A DNA stretch of 10,024 nucleotides from Synergistales bacterium (lineage in GTDB: Bacteria > Synergistota > Synergistia > Synergistales > Aminobacteriaceae), in assembly GCA_025997955.1 (NCBI GenBank), contig BNVH01000100.1, forward strand, positions 1-10,024. The letters are read 5' to 3'. The position numbers were made by a program, and so were the translations under genes. Numbering within the stretch: the stretch's first letter is position 1; every line of letters starts with the position of its first letter. The notes beneath the pieces were generated by a model, which ran no database searches, was not told where the DNA came from, and saw nothing but the letters and a program-made list of their open reading frames with translations. Shown here piece after piece: positions 6,689 to 10,024 of the stretch.

Positions 6689-7878
6689 ATAATTTTCCAA
6701 CTGGAGTTTTCACGCGTCACGCCAAATGACCGCGCCACTAACGTTCTGAACAGGATAAATCTCTGATATGCCGCGACTCTGACTCTGTTGTCGCCGTCCC
6801 ATTTTAGAGAATAACCGTCCTTGACGGCCGTCGCGAAGTCGGACGATTTTTTTATGGCCGCGCTGAATTCGTCCTGCGTCAAGAGTTTTTTGGAGTTTTC
6901 CGAGAGCATGTTGTACATGGTGTTCGCGTCCCGTTTTGTCCAAAGCTCGAGAAAATCTTTCACGGTTTTTTCGCGCGATATATAAGCGTTTTCATCCAAC
7001 GCTGGCTGCGCCGAGGAAGCGAGCTCTTTGTCCGTCTCGCGCCTCGCCTCCATGGATTTCACGAAATCCTCCATACTCTGGCTCTCTTCGTCATTGATTA
7101 CGGTTATTTCGGGCTCGCCTGTTGCCGCAACTTGGTTTGTCTTGGGTTCAGGGTTGACGGGCGGACGCGCTATTTCGGTCGGAAGAGGGGGCTCCGTCAC
7201 CTTTACAACGGAAGGGACGTTGGCCTGTCTGCTTCTTTTGGGCGGAGTTTTTTTGGCGGGTGGAAGTTCCACCACAACGACCTCCGGGTCGTCGTCAGAG
7301 TATAGTGGCGTCACGATATTTTCTTGGTATTCTCGGCTTGACGGCAAAAAGGCGAATAAATTCTCGTCGCTGACGCCCATGCCCTTGACGGACAGCGAGA
7401 AGTCCTCGTTGTTTTGTCTGGGGAAGAAAACAAGCCCCTGAACGACACCGTTCAAGGGGGCGTCGAGCGCTTTGTCATAGCGGACTGGCTTCACGCGCTC
7501 GCCCTGAGCCGTCAAAAGCGCCACGTTATCCGAGATAGGGGCAAGGCTCAAGGGACGGGCGCCGAAGGAGTAAACGGTGAAAAGAAAGGGCTCCAACTTG
7601 TCAAGAGAGAGCTGCGAGATGAAACTTTTTTTATAAGCCTCTTTCTCGCTCTCCGTCATGCCGCGCCTTTGCGCCTCCGCCTCCGCCCAGGGGTCGGCGA
7701 GCTCTTCTGGGTAGTTGACTATCCAGACAAGGCAGTCGCGTCCCCAGTGAAACGCCGTATGATCTTCCAATATTGATACGGTTTCCTCAAAGGGGGTCGC
7801 CGAGGCGTGCCGAGGCGACGATAGCAAACACAGACAAAAGAAAAAGAAAACTGAGCGACGCGCAAAACGTCTTTTCAT
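6682..7878 (-). CDS. Exported protein with Pro-rich linker and NTF2-like C-terminal domain, function unknown
   Basis: I do not recognise this 398-residue protein as a named family. Residues 1-27 are a signal peptide (MKRRFARRSVFFFFCLCLL..., cleavage expected after ASA). C15 and C17 lie in its core without a proper lipobox, so it is probably not a lipoprotein. Residues 28-185 form a beta-rich N-terminal domain. Residues 186-265 are an acidic then Pro/Lys-rich linker (ELPPAKKTPPKR, EPPLPTEIARPPVNPEPK), of the kind that spans the periplasm or cell wall. Residues 298-398 (REKTVKDFLELWTKRDANTMYNMLSENSKKLL...) look like a small NTF2/SnoaL-fold domain, as in several secreted DUF families; this is pattern-based only. 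It starts 7 nt after the preceding gene stops and overlaps the LptC-like gene by 7 nt, so it is tightly linked to LPS transport genes. A role in envelope assembly is inference. Confidence 0.82.
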   Translation of the reverse strand: MKRRFARRSVFFFFCLCLLSSPRHASATPFEETVSILEDHTAFHWGRDCLVWIVNYPEELADPWAEAEAQRRGMTESEKEAYKKSFISQLSLDKLEPFLFTVYSFGARPLSLAPISDNVALLTAQGERVKPVRYDKALDAPLNGVVQGLVFFPRQNNEDFSLSVKGMGVSDENLFAFLPSSREYQENIVTPLYSDDDPEVVVVELPPAKKTPPKRSRQANVPSVVKVTEPPLPTEIARPPVNPEPKTNQVAATGEPEITVINDEESQSMEDFVKSMEARRETDKELASSAQPALDENAYISREKTVKDFLELWTKRDANTMYNMLSENSKKLLTQDEFSAAIKKSSDFATAVKDGYSLKWDGDNRVRVAAYQRFILFRTLVARSFGVTRENSSWKIIW

Positions 7879-7885
7879 GGATGTC

Positions 7886-9091
7886 TCAATCCACTTTTTG
7901 TTCGGGCGGCAAGGTTATAGAGCCGTCACTGTTGGCAGGCGGCAAGGTTATAGAGCCGTCACTTTTGACGCTCTGCGCGGGGGCGGCGCCCACTGTGGTG
8001 GTCACGGTGGTCGTAGTGGTCGTGACCTTGGTCACCGGGACTATGCTTTCTTTGATAGTGGCGCTGGGGTCTATTTGAAGGCCCTCAGGCACAGGGTAAC
8101 CCGATACTCGGAAGTCTCCCGAGACCTCCAAAAACATGATTGACCCCTCGGGTATTTTGATGGCGTTGCCCCGAATCAGCGCGCCGCCCAAGATGCCTAC
8201 AGGCCCAAGGAGGATAACCCCGCCGATAGACGCGGCTCCGGCGCCGATCATAGAACCCTCGCCCTTTTCACCGAATTTTTTTTCGTCGTCGGTGGCCTTT
8301 TTGGCCGCCGCGCTGAACGTGACCAATGGACGCCGTGGCCCCAAGGACACAAGAGAATTAAACTGCAGCCTCACCTCGCCTGGCACTCCGAACGCCCGCG
8401 GCTGCTTTACTTCCCTGACGAACGTGTCGATAAGGCTTCCCTTTGGCGCTATGAGAATTTTACCCACAAACAAATCCTGCGTCAGAGCGAGCCCGACTTT
8501 ATCGCCTTTTTTGGATTTGGCTGGGCCCAACTCCTCTAAGAACTTAGCTCTCAGTACAGTGGCGTTCGGCAAAATAGCCTCCTGAGATGTCACGGTCTCC
8601 GCCACTAAAGACGACAATATTCTCTCGACTCGCATAGCCAATGGCTCACCGTAGCGCATAACGCCGTCCAAATCAGTCTCAAGCGTTTCAACTCGCGCCA
8701 TAGCGGACTTGCGCGGCTGGACGTTGCCGACTATCCACTCCGCCACACCGAGCTTGAAGAGCATGGACGGCTGGTCGGCGGTTCCGGTTTCCAAAAAGTT
8801 CAGGGTAGCGGTGTGGCGCTCCGATATGCTCCCTGGCAGTTCTCGCCCAAAAAGCTCTTTCTCGATGGAGTTAAGACGCTCAATAAGTCCGCCCTTGTTG
8901 GCCTCGCCGTAGACTATGGTCTCGATGCGCTCCATCATTATCATAGAGGAGCTCTTGCTGGCGTTGTCGTCCGCCGCGTGAGACGGCGCGGATAACGCCA
9001 ATACAAGGAAAATCAAAAATAAAATCCCGGCAATGTTTGCGAAATTTTGCGCTTCGATATTACCTATGCGATTCTTCGTCCAAATCTTCAT
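7886..9091 (-). CDS. Exported or membrane-anchored repeat-tailed protein, function unknown; first gene of the lptC-lptD operon
   Basis: A 401-residue protein I cannot name. Residues 19-39 are a hydrophobic export signal after a longish N-region (cleavage likely at SHA or HAA, about 39-40). Residues 50-165 contain imperfect copies of a helical pattern R(L/V)xxLExxLxG (ERLNSIEKELFG, ARVETLETDLDG), typical of a coiled or helical bundle. Residues 175-330 form a beta-rich core with two similar 'I..P.GS.(I/M)' turns (ILIAPKGSLI, IKIPEGSIMF) around a Gly-rich hydrophobic stretch (281-305, GAGAASIGGVILLGPVGILGG) that could insert in a membrane. The tail is a Thr run (KVTTTTTTVTTTVG, 355-368) and a duplicated 11-mer SDGSITLPPAN/EQ (377-398). 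The ATG at 9091 has GGGAGG (9108-9103) 11 nt upstream. A TTG at 9124 lies upstream of that site. It is the first gene after a promoter at 9162-9154. Confidence 0.82.
   Translation of the reverse strand: MKIWTKNRIGNIEAQNFANIAGILFLIFLVLALSAPSHAADDNASKSSSMIMMERIETIVYGEANKGGLIERLNSIEKELFGRELPGSISERHTATLNFLETGTADQPSMLFKLGVAEWIVGNVQPRKSAMARVETLETDLDGVMRYGEPLAMRVERILSSLVAETVTSQEAILPNATVLRAKFLEELGPAKSKKGDKVGLALTQDLFVGKILIAPKGSLIDTFVREVKQPRAFGVPGEVRLQFNSLVSLGPRRPLVTFSAAAKKATDDEKKFGEKGEGSMIGAGAASIGGVILLGPVGILGGALIRGNAIKIPEGSIMFLEVSGDFRVSGYPVPEGLQIDPSATIKESIVPVTKVTTTTTTVTTTVGAAPAQSVKSDGSITLPPANSDGSITLPPEQKVD
7905..7963. repeat. Tandem direct repeat, 33-nt period, in the 3' end of the 401-residue protein gene
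   Basis: Two identical 26-nt copies (7905-7930 and 7938-7963) are separated by 7 nt. The period is 33 nt (11 codons), so the reading frame is kept. They encode SDGSITLPPAN followed by SDGSITLPPEQ. Perfect identity at synonymous positions points to a recent duplication, and copy number may vary between strains. Confidence 0.9.
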
Positions 9092-9153
9092 CAAAATAAA
9101 TTCCTCCCGGACTTGTGCGTGCAAGTTTAATTACGCTTTATATTTATTGTATG

Positions 9154-9162
9154 ATTATATCA
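9154..9162 (-). promoter_or_regulatory. Extended -10 promoter for the lptC-lptD operon
   Basis: On the minus strand TGATATAAT gives a perfect TATAAT preceded by TGN. No -35 is recognisable at the expected position (CG-rich, about 9177-9182). The surrounding 9125-9172 is strikingly AT-rich against the rest of the window. Transcription would start near 9147, giving a leader of about 55 nt. The leader includes a small ACTTG/CAAGT inverted repeat (9111-9126) just upstream of the ribosome site. Confidence 0.6.
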
Positions 9163-9219
9163 AACTATAAAAGGGAACGCGGATTTTGCGTAACGGACCG
9201 GCCAAAAGAATCTTGTTTT

Positions 9220-9690
9220 TTACAGAGTTCTCAGTTTTATATCAAGGGCCTGCCGCGAGACCCTGTAGCGTTTCGATAGGTCGGAGGCGGAAACCCCCCC
9301 GCGCTTCAAATCCTCACGGAGAAGCGACTCGGGCAGAAGCAGCTCCGAGGCGAATATATCGGCCTGACGCTCTAAGCGGGCGTCTCCTTGGACGCGCTTC
9401 CCGTCGGCCAATATGAACGACGAGGGGTGAGCGAGCGTGAAATGTCCAAGCTCGTGAGCGACTGAGAAACGAAACCGCCCCGGTTTCAAGTTTGAGTTCG
9501 CCAATATGAATAAAGTGGGCTTGCGCGAAAACACGGCCCCAAAAGACGAACAAGGCATTGCATAGACCTCTATCCCCAACACTTTGCATATGACGCCTAA
9601 ACTCACGGGCGGCACGTCTCCCATGAGCGGACGTGTAGCCGACAAAAGCTCAGTCGCCGCTATTTTGGCTTCTTTTTCTTCATTGGTCAT
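9220..9690 (-). CDS. ImmA/IrrE family (peptidase M78) zinc metalloprotease
   Basis: A 156-residue cytoplasmic protein. The zinc-binding HExxH is H79-E80-L-G-H83 inside FRFSVAHELGHFTLAH. The third ligand is expected from E107 in LERQADIFASELLLP, the standard ImmA/IrrE arrangement. The C-terminus (VSASDLSKRYRVSRQALDIKLRTL, 133-156) is the short helix-turn-helix-like tail common in the family. Related proteins cleave a repressor partner: ImmA cuts ImmR on ICEBs1, and IrrE/PprI cuts DdrO after DNA damage. Here no XRE-type repressor gene is adjacent or fused, so the target is not visible. The length is short but typical for stand-alone members. The ATG at 9690 has only a purine-rich AAGAAGAAG directly upstream. 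No in-frame start lies further up, although a GGAAG 12 nt upstream could serve the ribosome. A good promoter sits at 9744-9772. Confidence 0.9.
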   Translation of the reverse strand: MTNEEKEAKIAATELLSATRPLMGDVPPVSLGVICKVLGIEVYAMPCSSFGAVFSRKPTLFILANSNLKPGRFRFSVAHELGHFTLAHPSSFILADGKRVQGDARLERQADIFASELLLPESLLREDLKRGGVSASDLSKRYRVSRQALDIKLRTL

Positions 9691-9743
9691 CTTCTTCTTG
9701 GCATCTTCCTTTTCAAAGGCAGAGTGGAGAAAATAGCGACGAT

Positions 9744-9772
9744 ATTATACCCATACTTTCGCGGCAAAGCAA
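9744..9772 (-). promoter_or_regulatory. Sigma-70-type promoter for the ImmA/IrrE gene
   Basis: Minus strand: TTGCTT (9772-9767), exactly 17 nt, then a perfect TATAAT (9749-9744). Transcription would start near 9737, about 47 nt before the ATG at 9690. The -35 begins only 9 nt after the stop codon of the flagellin-like frame, so the protease is probably transcribed on its own. Confidence 0.7.
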
Positions 9773-9780
9773 ATAATCAA

Positions 9781-10024
9781 TTATTCATAAAAGGCGCATA
9801 CCGCTCGTTTAGACATATCGGCGTCTCTGATACGGCTTTCGGCGGCTGTCGTGTTTATGGAGGCGGTTGTCAGGTTGGCGATGGTGTGCTCTATCCGGTT
9901 TTTGTGTATAATAAGACTCATACCGGACAGAGGAGGATATTTCAGGATATCATGCGTAGCGACGTGACGTTCAAGATTATCAACGTAGGCGATGGCCGAA
10001 TCAATAGACTTAACGACCGCTTTG
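9781..10024 (-). CDS. Flagellin C-terminal region, partial at the window edge and shortened at its C-terminus (possible pseudogene)
   Basis: An open minus-strand frame enters at the right edge and runs 80 codons to a TAA at 9783-9781. Residues coded by 9808-9900 contain NRIEHTIANLTTAS and NTTAAESRIRDADMSK. This is the hallmark of the flagellin C-terminal D1/D0 helix (canonical form NRLEHTINNL...AAESRIRDADMA). Upstream, VVKSIDSAIAYVDNLERH resembles the preceding flagellin helix. Flagellin is exported by the flagellar secretion system and forms the filament. Two features are odd. After DMSK only RAVCAFYE follows, so the last 25-30 residues (the D0 helix needed for packing) are missing. There is also an extra stretch of about 16 residues (around ATHDILKYPPLSGMS) where normal flagellins have a short LGAxQ link. 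The frame is otherwise intact, so it may be a divergent paralogue rather than a dead gene. The N-terminal part lies outside the window. Confidence 0.75.
   Translation of the reverse strand, partial: KAVVKSIDSAIAYVDNLERHVATHDILKYPPLSGMSLIIHKNRIEHTIANLTTASINTTAAESRIRDADMSKRAVCAFYE

Noticed and set aside
8136..8585. A 149-codon plus-strand open frame inside the 401-residue protein gene
   Set aside because: Antisense of a gene with a clear promoter, Shine-Dalgarno and export signal. The translation shows only Pro/Ser-rich low-complexity composition.
9170..9219. A terminator after the ImmA/IrrE gene
   Set aside because: Only a 4-bp ACGC/GCGT pairing is visible downstream of the stop, too weak to support.
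9750..9807. A frameshift that would restore the normal flagellin tail
   Set aside because: One shifted frame reads PFMNN and then hits a stop. The similarity to a flagellin FMKNN segment is too short to claim a frameshift.
9784..10023. The plus strand is also open opposite the flagellin-like frame
   Set aside because: The minus-strand reading carries the flagellin signature, whereas the plus reading shows no known motif and begins without a start codon.
1..10024. CRISPR array, tRNA, rRNA, insertion sequence or toxin-antitoxin pair
   Set aside because: No regularly spaced repeats, no cloverleaf-like or rRNA-like sequence, no transposase frame with terminal repeats, and no small partner gene beside the metalloprotease were seen.

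Overview
The window looks like chromosomal DNA from a diderm (outer-membrane) bacterium. It has an LptD-type outer-membrane LPS assembly protein next to an LptC-like protein, several Sec-secreted proteins, and the C-terminal part of a flagellin. The mix resembles anaerobic Gram-negative lineages such as Synergistota, but that assignment is inference from gene style, not from a marker gene. I see no insertion sequence, CRISPR array, tRNA or rRNA.

Left block (1-2337, minus strand). A Bax inhibitor-1/YccA-type membrane protein is followed by a D-2-hydroxyacid dehydrogenase, a small secreted protein of unknown function, and the start of an NAD(P)HX dehydratase (NnrD), cut by the window edge. Gaps of 17 and 4 nt and then an 8-nt overlap indicate one operon, read from an extended -10 promoter near 2380-2388.

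Centre (2415-4360, plus strand). greA diverges from the left block, with its own extended -10 promoter lying back-to-back with the other. It is followed after 25 nt by a secreted TPR protein with patchy base composition, then by a hairpin terminator. The gene meets lptD tail to tail.

Right block (4404-9162, minus strand). This is a four-gene envelope operon. It encodes a 401-residue exported protein ending in a threonine tract and a recent 33-nt duplication, a 398-residue exported protein with a Pro-rich linker and an NTF2-like tail, an LptC-like protein, and a short LptD with only two cysteines. The last three genes are separated by 7-nt and 43-nt overlaps, so the two unrecognised proteins may serve the same LPS-transport or envelope pathway.

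Right edge (9220-10024, minus strand). A stand-alone ImmA/IrrE (M78) metalloprotease has a good sigma-70 promoter just downstream of a flagellin C-terminal coding region. That region runs off the window. It carries the flagellin signature but stops about 25-30 residues early and has an unusual extra segment, so it may be a decayed or divergent flagellin.

Start codons were re-chosen from Shine-Dalgarno placement for the BI-1, greA, TPR, lptC and 401-residue genes.
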